Shown here: in pieces, positions 17,635 to 27,601 of the stretch
Numbering within the stretch: the first letter of the stretch is position 1
Layout: each line of letters begins with the position of its first letter
Source of the DNA: an uncultured Bacilli bacterium
GTDB lineage: Bacteria; Bacillota_I; Bacilli_A; RF39; UBA660
DNA length: 64,000 nucleotides
Assembly: GCA_934148535.1 (NCBI GenBank)
Contig: CAKPDF010000002.1
Span: 1-64,000, forward strand
Direction of reading: 5' to 3'
The notes under the pieces: model-generated
The model's database searches: none
Told to the model about the DNA's origin: nothing
Seen by the model: only the letters and a program-made list of their open reading frames with translations
Made by a program: the position numbers and the translations under genes

Positions 17635-17746
17635 TAGTAAATTGTAAAAATAAATTAGAAATATCTGATATAATGTATTTAGGAACATTTATGTGAGTGT
17701 CTACCTCTAACTTTCCTTACTTAAGGAGTAGAAAGAGGGGATATAG

Positions 17747-17854
17747 ATGAAAAAAAGAACTTATATATTAAGTATTTTTAGATACATCTGTATCATTTTA
17801 ATTTTATTAATTATATTAATAATTATAATTAAAATAGACACTCTTAGCATGTAA
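17747..17854 (+). CDS. small hydrophobic peptide, 35 aa (type I toxin-like)
   Basis: ATG start six bases after GAGGGG; upstream is an extended -10 promoter TGATATAAT (17666-17674) and a ~65-nt leader with hairpin CCTT-ACTT-AAGG. The peptide is MKKRTYILSIFRYI, a run of Ile/Leu, then KIDTLSM. The end of the gene is the start of repeat copy 2. The similar design of the 40-aa gene upstream suggests tandem duplication of one module. Membrane-acting type I toxin or stress peptide is inferred. Confidence 0.55.
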   Translation: MKKRTYILSIFRYICIILILLIILIIIIKIDTLSM

Positions 17855-17955
17855 GGGTGTCGAACTAAAAAAATAGGTAGACATTCACTCAGCAAAAAAT
17901 GAATGTTCCTTTTTATTATATGCAAGTTTCCTTGCTACATACTAATAATAGCATA
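17821..17955 (+). repeat. 135-bp direct repeat, copy 2
   Basis: Second copy of the repeat at 17327-17461, same length, about 85-90% identical by eye. It holds the C-terminus of the 35-aa peptide and the two hairpins, the second of which can serve as terminator. Confidence 0.8.
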
Positions 17956-18057
17956 TTTTATTGACTTTGTCAAAATTAAAATCAAAAAATTATAATAATT
18001 ACTAGTATTTATCTTGGATTTTTGATATACTCTTTTATAGAAAGTTGGAGATGTTTT

Positions 18058-19860
18058 ATGGACATAAATAAAATTAGAAATTTTTCTATTATAGCGCATA
18101 TTGATCATGGTAAAAGTACTCTTGCTGATAGAATATTAGAATATACTAATGCCGTTAGTATTAGAGAAATGAAAGAACAATTACTAGACAATATGGATAT
18201 TGAAAGAGAAAGAGGCATAACAATTAAATTAAATGCCGTTAGAATAGATTATAAAGGTTATATTTTAAACTTAATAGATACCCCAGGACACGTAGATTTT
18301 ACTTATGAAGTATCTAGATCCTTAGCAGCATGTGAAGGAGCAATATTAGTAGTAGATGCTACTCAAGGAATAGAGGCTCAAACCTTAGCAAATGTTTATC
18401 TAGCGCTCGATAATGATTTAGAAATAATTCCAATCGTAAATAAAATAGATTTACCTAATGCAGAGCCAGAAAAAAGAAGAAAAGAACTTATGGATACCTT
18501 TGGATTCAAAGAAGAAGAAATAATATTTACATCTGCAAAAACAGGAGTTGGTATTGATAAGTTAGTAGATGCTATTATAAATAGAGTTCCAGCCCCTAAA
18601 AAATATAATGATGATAAACTAAGATGCTTAATATTTGATAGTTATTTTGACCCCTATAAAGGAGTAGTAGCTCTAATTAGAGTAATGTCAGGAACTATTG
18701 AAGATAAAAGTGTTATAAAGATGTTTACGACAAATGCTACTTATGATGTAACTGAGTTAGGTTACCATACTCCTCATAATGTTAAAACAAAATCGTTATC
18801 ATCTGGAGAAGTAGGATATGTCTGCGCTAGTATAAAAAGTATAAGTGATGTTAAAGTAGGAGATACTATAACTCTAGATAGTGATCCTTGTACCGAACCT
18901 TTAGCAGGATACAAACCAATGAAACCAATGGTATTCTGTGGATTATATCCTATAGATTCTAAGAAGTATCCTGCTCTAAGAGAAGCCTTAGAAAAATTAA
19001 AAATAAATGATGCTTCTTTAACATTTGAAACAGAAACTTCATCTACCTTAGGTTTTGGTTTCCGTACTGGTTTTTTAGGATTATTACATATGGAAATAAT
19101 TCAAGAAAGAATAGAAAGAGAGTTTGGAGTAGAAATTATTACTACATCTCCTTCTGTTATATATGAAATAACCCTTACTGATAACCAAGTAATATATGTA
19201 GATAATCCTTCCGAATTTCCAGAAAGAGTTAAAATTAAAAGTATTAAAGAACCATATGTAAAAACTAATATTTTTGTACCAAATGAATATGTTGGTAGTA
19301 TTATGGAACTATGTCAAAATAAAAGAGGAACCTTTATAAATATGGAATATTTAGATGAAAAAAGAGTTAATATTCATTATGAAATGCCATTATCAGAAAT
19401 CGTCTATGATTTCTTTGATAAATTAAAATCTTCTACCAAAGGTTATGCTTCACTAGATTATGAATTAATAGGCAATAAAGAAAGTGATTTAGTAAAAATG
19501 GATATTCAATTAAATGGAGAAGTGGTAGATGCCTTATCTATTATAGTACATAGAGACTTTGCATATAATAGAGCAAGAGTTGTAGTAGATAATTTAAAAG
19601 AATTAATTCCAAGACAAATGTTTGAAGTTCCTATCCAAGCCTGTATTGGTAGTAAAGTTATAGCAAGAGCAGACATCAAAGCAATGAGAAAAAATGTTTT
19701 AGCAAAGTGCTATGGAGGAGATATAACTAGAAAAAGAAAACTTCTAGAAAAGCAAAAAGAAGGTAAGAAAAAAATGAAACAGATAGGACATGTAGAAATT
19801 CCAAGTGAAGCCTTCATAAGCGTTTTAAAATCTGATAGTATTACCAAAACTAATAATTAG
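18058..19860 (+). CDS. lepA: elongation factor 4 (LepA)
   Basis: A 600-aa translational GTPase that back-translocates or remodels stalled ribosomes. G motifs: [15 protein letters not shown] (P-loop), RERGITIK (switch I), [16 protein letters not shown] and SAKTG. The C-terminal LepA-specific region, with [24 protein letters not shown], is intact. The start is set at 18058 ([11 protein letters not shown]), matching the family; upstream codons have no ribosome binding site of their own. It is followed after 8 bp by an RNB-domain gene, so they are probably cotranscribed. Confidence 0.97.
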   Translation: MDINKIRNFSIIAHIDHGKSTLADRILEYTNAVSIREMKEQLLDNMDIERERGITIKLNAVRIDYKGYILNLIDTPGHVDFTYEVSRSLAACEGAILVVDATQGIEAQTLANVYLALDNDLEIIPIVNKIDLPNAEPEKRRKELMDTFGFKEEEIIFTSAKTGVGIDKLVDAIINRVPAPKKYNDDKLRCLIFDSYFDPYKGVVALIRVMSGTIEDKSVIKMFTTNATYDVTELGYHTPHNVKTKSLSSGEVGYVCASIKSISDVKVGDTITLDSDPCTEPLAGYKPMKPMVFCGLYPIDSKKYPALREALEKLKINDASLTFETETSSTLGFGFRTGFLGLLHMEIIQERIEREFGVEIITTSPSVIYEITLTDNQVIYVDNPSEFPERVKIKSIKEPYVKTNIFVPNEYVGSIMELCQNKRGTFINMEYLDEKRVNIHYEMPLSEIVYDFFDKLKSSTKGYASLDYELIGNKESDLVKMDIQLNGEVVDALSIIVHRDFAYNRARVVVDNLKELIPRQMFEVPIQACIGSKVIARADIKAMRKNVLAKCYGGDITRKRKLLEKQKEGKKKMKQIGHVEIPSEAFISVLKSDSITKTNN

Positions 19861-19868
19861 GGGGATAT

Positions 19869-21644
19869 ATGAAAGTTAAAGACATACAAAACATTATTTT
19901 AAGCTATGATATGGATTACGATACCATAATAAAGTATTCAAAAGAAGATCTAACTACTACTTTAGAAGGATTAAGTTCAAGTTTAGAGACTGTAATTGAT
20001 AATAACAATAATTATCTAATTAATGATATATTAGAGTATTATATTGATATTTTTGACACTATAGAAAATATTGATGATTTAGATATATACGTAAATAAAA
20101 TTAAAAAAATTATCTCAAATTTATATAAAACTAAAGATATTACTAATGATAATATAAGTGAATGCATTAACTTCTTGCGAGATATAATATCTTCTATAAA
20201 AAAGAAAAATAAAGAAAGTAGCAGTTTAAAAAGATTCAATTATTTAAAAAAAATAATATATGAAACTAAAGATATAGAAATTATAAAACGTATTGTTATA
20301 GATAGTAAAGATATATTAAAAATTAAAAATAATGAAAATTTAAATATATTAGAGTATTTATTCAAAGACTATGGAAATAGTACTAATAAAGATTATTTAT
20401 ATCAAGTAATAAATGTATTTATCTCTAATGACAGCATTAGAAATAATCTTATAGAAAATGAAGATAAATATCTACCCTTAATAGAAGAATATGATGAATT
20501 TAAAGATATAGTATATTTAATTAATGAAAAAGATAATAAAATAGATATAAATTTTTTAGAGCAAAGATATAATTTAAAATTAGAATTTCCTAGTATTATT
20601 ACCAGTGAATTATTTACTTATGATATTAATTATAGTGGTTATATTGATATGACAGATAAGAAATTTCTCACCATTGATGATAGCGAAGCAAAGTGTTTAG
20701 ATGACGCAATAGCAATAGAAGAAAATGATGATGGTAGTTATAATTTATATATTGCAATATCTTATGTACCAGGAATAATTCCTTATGACTCTGTTATAAA
20801 TAGAACATCCATAGAATTAGGAGAAACTAAATATCTATGTGATAATGTTTATAGTTTATATGGAGATTATATTTCTAATTATTTAGGTTCTCTATTACCA
20901 CTTAAGAAAAGATATGCTGAAGTAGGTATTTGGAAATTAGATAGCAATATGCAAATAGATTATGATAGTTTTAAATTAGTAAGAGCAATAATAGAATCTA
21001 AACATAAATTATCTTATGATATAAGTGATACTTTAATAAATGATGATTATTCTAATATTGGTAAGTGTTTATATCTATTAGGAACGTTTGCTTTAAAGCA
21101 AAGAAAAAATAATACTACAAAAGAAAAATATAGAGCAAAAGAAAATGAAATAAATCCTAATAAATTACATGAGTCTTTATTAGTAGATAGATTTGTAAGT
21201 GCTAATATAGTACAAGAGTGTGCACTACTTTTTGGTAAAAGTAAAGCAATGTTATATAATAAATTAAATCTTCCTTTTATCTATAGAGCATGTGATGCTA
21301 ATAATAATTTTAACATAAATAGATTAGTGGAAAATAATATTGATGTAAGTAGTCTATCTGGTAGTGCTCAAGCTTATTATACTAGTACTCCAAAACCACA
21401 TTTTGGCCTAGGTTATAATCTTTATAGTCATACTACATCACCATTAAGAAGAAGTGTTGATGGAGAGTTACAATACATCGGTAACGATTTATTATATGAA
21501 AGACAAAAAAATGATAGACGTTTATATTATTGGGAAGATAGAGTTAATAATTTATCTCAATATTATAATGATTTATCTAATAAAATATCAAATTTTTCAT
21601 CTCATTATAATTATTTATCTAAAAAAAATTTAATAAAAAAATAA
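19869..21644 (+). CDS. RNB-domain (RNase II/R-like) protein with an altered active site
   Basis: A 591-aa protein. Residues ~1-225 are helical and unlike the cold-shock domains of RNase R. From residue ~240 an RNB exonuclease domain follows: the motif TIDDSEAKCLDDAIAIE gives Asp270, Asp278 and Asp279, but the place of the fourth metal-binding Asp is Cys276. The late motif SPLRRSVDGELQY keeps the Arg pair. No S1 domain is present at the C-terminus. In RNase II the four Asp hold Mg2+ for 3'-5' RNA degradation, so activity here may be weak or lost. It is first of a tandem pair after lepA. GGGGATAT precedes the ATG. Confidence 0.75.
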   Translation: MKVKDIQNIILSYDMDYDTIIKYSKEDLTTTLEGLSSSLETVIDNNNNYLINDILEYYIDIFDTIENIDDLDIYVNKIKKIISNLYKTKDITNDNISECINFLRDIISSIKKKNKESSSLKRFNYLKKIIYETKDIEIIKRIVIDSKDILKIKNNENLNILEYLFKDYGNSTNKDYLYQVINVFISNDSIRNNLIENEDKYLPLIEEYDEFKDIVYLINEKDNKIDINFLEQRYNLKLEFPSIITSELFTYDINYSGYIDMTDKKFLTIDDSEAKCLDDAIAIEENDDGSYNLYIAISYVPGIIPYDSVINRTSIELGETKYLCDNVYSLYGDYISNYLGSLLPLKKRYAEVGIWKLDSNMQIDYDSFKLVRAIIESKHKLSYDISDTLINDDYSNIGKCLYLLGTFALKQRKNNTTKEKYRAKENEINPNKLHESLLVDRFVSANIVQECALLFGKSKAMLYNKLNLPFIYRACDANNNFNINRLVENNIDVSSLSGSAQAYYTSTPKPHFGLGYNLYSHTTSPLRRSVDGELQYIGNDLLYERQKNDRRLYYWEDRVNNLSQYYNDLSNKISNFSSHYNYLSKKNLIKK

Positions 21645-21683
21645 TTTATTATATTAAATCTAACTCTAAAAGTATATTAATAT

Positions 21684-21702
21684 TTATAGTTACGTATTGT
21701 AA
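21684..21702 (-). repeat. dispersed 19-bp intergenic motif, divergent copy
   Basis: On the minus strand TTACAATACGTAACTATAA, two changes from the copies at 14101 and 45889. The plus-strand sequence just before it (ATATTAATATTTATAGTTAC, 21673-21692) is also found at 5620-5639. Confidence 0.5.
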
Positions 21703-21731
21703 TGAAACAAAAAGAAAGGAAAAATCTTATT

Positions 21732-23543
21732 ATGAAAAGCAGTAAAAGTAATAAAGATAAAACATGTACCCAAGATAGTTATACTATAAAAGATATATTT
21801 GATATTTTATATACTTTAATTGATACTAATTATAGTGCTAATGCCAAAGAAATAAATAGTATATTATCATACCTAGAAAACAGTATCAATAGCATGGATG
21901 ATACAAATATGGAAATAACTTTCAATATTATATTAGAATTTAAATTAAAAATATATACATTCTTTGATAAAGAAAAACAAAATCAAATAAAAGAGTGTAG
22001 TACTAGATTAGATTATGTTTTAAACACTATATCATCTAATGATAGTATAAAAGATAATCTAAAAAATGATTATGTCAAATTATTTGAATATTTTCTATAT
22101 AAAGAAAAAAATCTAAAAAGAATAAAAATACTCTTAGAATGTAATGATGCCCTTATCAAAGATCAAATATATTTCAAAGAAATATTTCTAAAACTAATCA
22201 CAATGTTTAGTCAAATAGATTTCAAAAATAAAGATGTAGATTATTATTATCAAGTAATAATTCTAATAATTAGTATGATGGATATAAAAACAATTAATAA
22301 ATATAAACAAGAAATAAGTAATATCTTATGTAATTCTAATAATAGAAAAGAAAAATATGTAAAAAATATAATCTCTATCTTAAAAGGAGAAATAAAAGAT
22401 AACACCAGTAGTTTAGAAGAAAAATATAATGTCTCCCTAGATTATCCAAGTATCTTAGAAGAAACAAGTTTTTCATATTCACCCAAAACTGGTAATAGAA
22501 AAAAGATATATGATAAAAGTATTATCACTATTGATAGCGCTAATACCTCAAGAATTGATGATGGTATTAATATAATAAGAAATAATGATGGTTCTTTTAG
22601 CCTATATGTTTTTATAACAGATATTCCATCTATTATAGATAAAAATTCTATCCTAGATGAAGAAGCTTTAAAAAGAAGTGAAAATATATATTACAAAGAT
22701 GGTGTTATTCCAATATATCCAGATTATATATCTAAAGGGATAGCATCACTCTTACCAAATAACAAAAGAAATGCTATAACATTCAAAATGGATTTTGATA
22801 ATCAAATGAATTATATAGAAGACTCATTTGATATTAGTTTAAATGAAATAATAGTAAGTAAGAAAATGGATTATAACGAAGTTAACTCCAGACTAAAATA
22901 TAATAATTCAAATAATGATTATTATGATATTTTAAAATATTTATTCTTATTTGCTATAAAAAACTTGAAAAATTCTGATATTGATGTAGAATATTATTTG
23001 TGTCATCCTAAAGAATTAAATTCATTAATTAAAAAATATAGTAAAAATTCTGAACTCGCCCTAGGTGGATTAATAGTTAAACAAGTTATGAAAAATATTG
23101 GATATAGAACAAGTAAGTTTATGAATGAACTAGAGCTGCCATTCTTATATAAAAGTTATAATTGTGATTTATTATCACTAGCGGAATATGAGAATTTTAT
23201 AAGCACAATGCCTAGTTTAAAAGAAGACGAAAGATTAATGTTCAAACTAAAAAGAAATTATTCTAAATCATTTTATACAAGTACTCCCAAACCCTTTAAT
23301 GGATTTGCTTCTTATGCAGGAGTAACAGATCCATTATGGAAATATGCTGATAGTTATAACTTATATATGATACATAACTATTTATTTGATAATAATAGTA
23401 ATTATGAAATTGATTTTTATAGAACAAAAAATCTTGCTAAACACCTAAATCAAAGAATTTTACTAAATCAAGAATTTAAAATGAATTATGATATACATAA
23501 AACATTATTAGAAAAAAGCAAAAAATTAAGAAGAAAGAAGTGA
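21732..23543 (+). CDS. RNB-domain-derived protein, probable pseudoenzyme
   Basis: A 603-aa paralogue of the gene before it, with the same plan: helical N-terminal ~225 residues, then a degenerate RNB domain. The catalytic motif TIDSANTSRIDDGINII keeps Asp268, Asp276 and Asp277 but has Arg274 where a metal-binding Asp is expected. The RNA-gripping SPLRRYxD motif is changed to DPLWKYADSY. The positive charge put into the metal site makes nuclease action unlikely; a binding or regulatory role is inferred. The start at 21732 follows AGAAAGGA; the frame is open to 21702 without a ribosome binding site. The next gene, miaB, begins 4 bp after its stop. Confidence 0.7.
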   Translation: MKSSKSNKDKTCTQDSYTIKDIFDILYTLIDTNYSANAKEINSILSYLENSINSMDDTNMEITFNIILEFKLKIYTFFDKEKQNQIKECSTRLDYVLNTISSNDSIKDNLKNDYVKLFEYFLYKEKNLKRIKILLECNDALIKDQIYFKEIFLKLITMFSQIDFKNKDVDYYYQVIILIISMMDIKTINKYKQEISNILCNSNNRKEKYVKNIISILKGEIKDNTSSLEEKYNVSLDYPSILEETSFSYSPKTGNRKKIYDKSIITIDSANTSRIDDGINIIRNNDGSFSLYVFITDIPSIIDKNSILDEEALKRSENIYYKDGVIPIYPDYISKGIASLLPNNKRNAITFKMDFDNQMNYIEDSFDISLNEIIVSKKMDYNEVNSRLKYNNSNNDYYDILKYLFLFAIKNLKNSDIDVEYYLCHPKELNSLIKKYSKNSELALGGLIVKQVMKNIGYRTSKFMNELELPFLYKSYNCDLLSLAEYENFISTMPSLKEDERLMFKLKRNYSKSFYTSTPKPFNGFASYAGVTDPLWKYADSYNLYMIHNYLFDNNSNYEIDFYRTKNLAKHLNQRILLNQEFKMNYDIHKTLLEKSKKLRRKK

Positions 23544-23547
23544 TAAT

Positions 23548-24972
23548 ATGAATTTACCAAATTTAAAAGACGCTAGAATTAGAACTAATAAAAAAACTGA
23601 TATTATTAAATATGATGAAATAGTCCCTAAAGAAATGAAAGAATTTGGACTTGGGAAAAAATATCACATTCTAACATATGGTTGCCAAATGAATGTACAT
23701 GATAGTGAAAATATGGCTGCAATTATGGAAGAAATGGGATATACTAAAGAAGATGATATGAAAAAATCTGACGTAATTATCTTAAATACCTGCGCTGTTA
23801 GAGAAAATGCTCATAATAAAGTTGATGGTATGTTAGGTAGAGTAAAGCATTTAAGAGAAAATAACCCTAACATAATAACAGTATTTGCAGGATGTATGGC
23901 CCAGGAAGAAAATGTTTGTAAAAAAATTAAAGACAAATATAAATGGATAGATGTCGTAATGGGAACTCATAACATCCATAAACTACCAGTCTATATAAAA
24001 GACGCTATTAAATATAAAAAACAACAAATGCAAGTATTTAGTATAGAAGGAGAAGTAATAGAAGGTATTCCAGTAAAAAGAGATTCAAAATATAAAGCTT
24101 GGGTAAACATTATGTATGGCTGTGATAAATTCTGTACTTATTGTATCGTTCCATATACTAGAGGTAAACAAAGAAGTAGAATGTATACTGATATTATAAA
24201 AGAAGTTAGTGATTTAGTTAAAGATGGCTATATGGAAGTAACATTACTAGGACAAAATGTTAATGCCTATGGTAAAGATCTAGATATTGATTATGATATG
24301 TCTAATCTTCTTGAAGATGTTGCCAAAACAGGTATTCCTAGAGTTAGATTTCTAACATCTCATCCATGGGATTTTACAGATGATATGATTAAAGTAATAG
24401 CAAAATATAAAAATATTATGCCATATATTCATCTTCCTATCCAAAGTGGATCTTCTAGAATTTTAAAATTAATGGGAAGAAGATATACTAAAGAAGAATA
24501 CATTACTTTATTTAATAAAATCAAAGAAATGATACCTAATGTTTCAATAAGTACTGATATAATAGTAGGTTTCCCTGGAGAAACTGCTAGTGATTTCCAA
24601 GATACATTAGATGTAGTAAATGAATTAAAATATGACTTAGCCTATACATTCATATATTCTAAAAGAGAAGGAACACCTGCTGCTATCTTAAAAGATGATA
24701 CACCTCTAGAAGAAAAGAAAGAAAGATTATACAAGTTAAATGAACTTGTTAATAAATATGCATTAGAAAATAATCAAAAATATCTAAACAAAGTAGTAGA
24801 TGTCTTAATAGAAGGCCCAAGTGATAAAGAAGATAAATTAATGGGTTATACAGATACTATGAAACTAGTTAATATTAAAGCAGATAATAAATATATAGGT
24901 AAAATTGTTAAAGTAAAAATAACTGAAGTAAAAACTTGGAGTATGGATGGTGAGATTGTAGATAATGGATAA
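23548..24972 (+). CDS. miaB: tRNA-2-methylthio-N6-dimethylallyladenosine synthase
   Basis: A 474-aa radical-SAM methylthiotransferase that adds the 2-methylthio group to i6A37 of tRNAs reading UNN codons. The N-terminal UPF0004 domain has three cluster-binding Cys (YGCQMN, LNTCAVRE, FAGCMAQEE). The radical SAM motif is YGCDKFCTYCIVPYTRG (CxxxCxxC). A C-terminal TRAM domain follows (VDVLIEGPS...GYTDTMKLVN). The ATG follows GAAGAAAGAAGTGATAAT. It overlaps ricA by 8 bp, the same pair order as ymcB-ymcA in Bacillus. Confidence 0.97.
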   Translation: MNLPNLKDARIRTNKKTDIIKYDEIVPKEMKEFGLGKKYHILTYGCQMNVHDSENMAAIMEEMGYTKEDDMKKSDVIILNTCAVRENAHNKVDGMLGRVKHLRENNPNIITVFAGCMAQEENVCKKIKDKYKWIDVVMGTHNIHKLPVYIKDAIKYKKQQMQVFSIEGEVIEGIPVKRDSKYKAWVNIMYGCDKFCTYCIVPYTRGKQRSRMYTDIIKEVSDLVKDGYMEVTLLGQNVNAYGKDLDIDYDMSNLLEDVAKTGIPRVRFLTSHPWDFTDDMIKVIAKYKNIMPYIHLPIQSGSSRILKLMGRRYTKEEYITLFNKIKEMIPNVSISTDIIVGFPGETASDFQDTLDVVNELKYDLAYTFIYSKREGTPAAILKDDTPLEEKKERLYKLNELVNKYALENNQKYLNKVVDVLIEGPSDKEDKLMGYTDTMKLVNIKADNKYIGKIVKVKITEVKTWSMDGEIVDNG

Positions 24973-25294
24973 TAAAATAGATGATTTATTTGCAGCAATA
25001 GAAAATTCTAAAGAATATAAAAACTATTTAAGTATTGGTAAGTCTTTAAAAAAAGATACTAAAATTAATGAATTAATTGAAGAAATAAAAAAACTACAAA
25101 AAGAATCTACTAGACTTGAATATAATAATGATGATTCTTATAAAGAAGTAGATGCTTTAATCGAAAGTAAAGTAAAAGAATTAAATAGCATTCCTGCATA
25201 TATTGAATATTTAAATAAAATGAATGAATTTAATGACATATTAGCAATGTCTTCAAAAACTATAGAAGACTATGTTAATGAAAAAGCAAATTAA
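24965..25294 (+). CDS. ricA: YlbF/YmcA-family protein (RicA-like)
   Basis: A 109-aa all-helical protein of the YlbF/YmcA family. In Bacillus, RicA (YmcA) works with RicT and RicF to guide RNase Y and to affect sporulation and biofilm; its gene lies after miaB exactly as here. Typical features are the heptad-like helices (KEYKNYLSIGKSLKKD, ELIEEIKKLQKES) and the end (YLNKMNEFNDILAMSSKTIEDYV). The symbol is given on the basis of synteny plus family; a YlbF-like assignment is the alternative. Its start overlaps the miaB stop, which suggests coupled translation. Confidence 0.85.
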   Translation: MDNKIDDLFAAIENSKEYKNYLSIGKSLKKDTKINELIEEIKKLQKESTRLEYNNDDSYKEVDALIESKVKELNSIPAYIEYLNKMNEFNDILAMSSKTIEDYVNEKAN

Positions 25295-25321
25295 ATTAAT
25301 ATAAAAATATTGGAGGTAATT

Positions 25322-26074
25322 ATGATTAGTATAAAAAGCGAACACGAAATAAATTTAATGAAAGAAGCTGGAAGACTAGTAGGAGAAACTCACAAATACT
25401 TAAAACAATTCTTAAAACCAGGTATTACCACTTTTGAAATAAATAGATTAGCAGAAGAATTTATTATCAAAAATGGGGGAGTACCATCATGCAAAGGATA
25501 TGAAGGATTCCCAGCAGGACTATGTATAAGTGTTAACGATGAAGTAGTACACGGAATTCCTGGTAAAAGAAAATTAAAAAATGGAGATATAGTAACATTA
25601 GATATGGTAATTGGTTATCACGGATATCAAGCAGACTCTGCATGGACTTATGCAGTAGGGGATATATCAGAAAAAAAACAATATCTAATGGAACACACAG
25701 AAAAAGCTTTATACGTTGGACTTAAACAAGTTAAACCAGGAAATAGAATAGGTGACATTTCCCACGCTGTAGAAGAATATGCAAAAAAACACCATTTAGG
25801 TGTTGTCAAAGAATTAGTAGGACACGGAATAGGTACTGAAATGCATGAAGACCCAGATATTCCTAATTATGGTAAGCCACATACAGGGCCTATCTTAAAA
25901 GAAGGAATGACAATCTGTATTGAACCAATGCTAAATTTAGGTACTGCCGATATTTATATGTTAGAAGATGGTTGGACTATAAAAACAGATGATGGTAAAC
26001 CAGCCGCTCACTACGAACATACAGTAGCAGTTACAAAAGACGGATATGAAATAATCACTAAAAGATTAGATTAA
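25322..26074 (+). CDS. map: methionine aminopeptidase type I
   Basis: A 250-aa enzyme that removes the N-terminal Met of new proteins in the cytoplasm. Metal ligands of the pita-bread fold are in view: Asp in VTLDMVIGYHGYQADSAWT (two Asp), His in ELVGHGIGTEMHEDP, Glu in CIEPMLNLG and Glu in HYEHTVAVT. The start is at 25322, behind GGAGGTAATT; the frame extends to 25310 but that ATG lies inside the ribosome binding site. It ends 4 bp into the convergent tspO gene. Confidence 0.97.
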   Translation: MISIKSEHEINLMKEAGRLVGETHKYLKQFLKPGITTFEINRLAEEFIIKNGGVPSCKGYEGFPAGLCISVNDEVVHGIPGKRKLKNGDIVTLDMVIGYHGYQADSAWTYAVGDISEKKQYLMEHTEKALYVGLKQVKPGNRIGDISHAVEEYAKKHHLGVVKELVGHGIGTEMHEDPDIPNYGKPHTGPILKEGMTICIEPMLNLGTADIYMLEDGWTIKTDDGKPAAHYEHTVAVTKDGYEIITKRLD

Positions 26075-26517
26075 TTTAAAATTATTATTGAAATAGATAA
26101 AATAAAAGCAAATATATTCCATAATATATAAGGAATTAAGAAATAACTTTTATTTTTATCTATTTTTTTAATCTCTATAAATAACACTATAGATGTTACT
26201 AGAACTATTATAGAGTCAATTAATCCTAAAAAATTATTCTTAAGAACAAAAAAGAAAAAAGTATATAATTGATTAAAAATATAATTAAAAATTAATGATA
26301 TAGTATAAATATTATTTCTATCTTTATAAGTCTTATAAATACTATATGCTATTAATATATATAAAATAGGCCATACTATAGCAAAAATAACAGGCGAAGG
26401 AGCAAAGAAAGGTAACCTTAAAGATAAATAATAATTCTTATCAACTCTAAACAATATACTAGAAATAAACCAAGGAAGTAAAAATAATAAATATGAAAAA
26501 AATTTTTTAAATTTCAT
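26071..26517 (-). CDS. TspO/MBR-family membrane protein
   Basis: A 148-aa five-helix membrane protein. The TspO pattern is seen: W-near-N-terminus (LPWFISSILF), YYLSLRLPFFAPSPVIFAIVWPILYILIAYSIY, FNYIFNQLYTFFFF and a late PYILWNIFAFILS. Family members bind tetrapyrroles or lipids and regulate stress responses; the ligand here is unknown. GAGGTGAATAT precedes the ATG. It converges on map, sharing the last 4 bp. Confidence 0.88.
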   Translation of the reverse strand: MKFKKFFSYLLFLLPWFISSILFRVDKNYYLSLRLPFFAPSPVIFAIVWPILYILIAYSIYKTYKDRNNIYTISLIFNYIFNQLYTFFFFVLKNNFLGLIDSIIVLVTSIVLFIEIKKIDKNKSYFLIPYILWNIFAFILSISIIILN

Positions 26518-26568
26518 ATATTCACCTCAGTATTATTCTATGTTATAGTTAATAATTAATACTTTATT

Positions 26569-27489
26569 TTAATATAATTTAGGTGCTAAAGAATCTAATT
26601 TATCAATTATTTCCTTTGAAAAGTTAAAATTATTTATATAAGTTTGATCAGTATGATTATAAGTTGCAGAAAAAGCAGAACTTTCAAGTAATGTTATTAT
26701 AAACATCTCATTATTCTTAAGAGTAACCCTTAAAGTAATAGTACTACAACTTTGTTTTACTGATTTCATACTATGACTAGCGTCCATCGTTTTCTTTTTT
26801 AGTACTACAATTCCATCTTCCATCAATTCATAATTTAAAATATCATCATATAGTACTTTATAATTTTTCTCTTTTCTATCATGAAATACTACATATCTAT
26901 TATTATCAATACTAATACCAGAATTAATCTTATTTAATCTTTGATAAACAGGAACTATACCACATAAATATTTAGTTTTATTATTTATTAATTCATATCT
27001 ATTAGTACTATCTTTAAAAAATCTCTCTACATTTTCAATATTATCTTTATTTGTATCTACGCCTAATATTATATTATTAAAGTTAATTATCTGAGTCATT
27101 AAAGACTTACTAATTATATCAAATAACTTTATATCCTGATAATTTAATATTGTATAAGTAGTTTTATCTATTACAAATATTCTATAGTTAGTAAATACCA
27201 ATACATAATTCTTATTATCTTTCTTTTGGGTAGTATATAATATAAATAAAGCTGTTTCATATATAGGAACTATACTATCTAATATCATTGCATATTCCTT
27301 ATTTAAATTAGGACACAACACCATATATTCCTCACATCTACCTTCATTACATACAGTATTATTCTTAGTATGATTATAAAAATTAGTAAAAACTAAAGAA
27401 TTATTTACAAGTTCATTATATATTCTATTTTCTTCTTTTTTTGTATTTATATAACTACCAATTTTATTAAAAATATTGCCTATATTCAT
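26569..27489 (-). CDS. hypothetical protein with PH-like domains, 306 aa
   Basis: Not recognised as a named family. No signal or membrane segment. Two beta-rich stretches (YVLVFTNYRIFVIDKTTYTILNY, residues ~94-117; and YVVFHDRKEKNYKVLYDDIL, ~205-225) look like bacterial PH (YdjZ-like) folds, where 'TNYRI' opens a strand. Three Cys lie in residues ~45-60 (TVCNEGRCEEYMVLC) and might bind metal. AGAAGGTAGGT upstream supports the start. The gene stands alone between tspO and a divergent LRR gene. Confidence 0.6.
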   Translation of the reverse strand: MNIGNIFNKIGSYINTKKEENRIYNELVNNSLVFTNFYNHTKNNTVCNEGRCEEYMVLCPNLNKEYAMILDSIVPIYETALFILYTTQKKDNKNYVLVFTNYRIFVIDKTTYTILNYQDIKLFDIISKSLMTQIINFNNIILGVDTNKDNIENVERFFKDSTNRYELINNKTKYLCGIVPVYQRLNKINSGISIDNNRYVVFHDRKEKNYKVLYDDILNYELMEDGIVVLKKKTMDASHSMKSVKQSCSTITLRVTLKNNEMFIITLLESSAFSATYNHTDQTYINNFNFSKEIIDKLDSLAPKLY

Positions 27490-27601
27490 AATATACCTAC
27501 CTTCTATTACTAAGTTAATCTTACTACAAGTTTATATAATTTGCAACTTATATTGCTTTTTTCTAAAAATATTTATATAATTAATTAGGAGGGTAGTTAT
27601 T

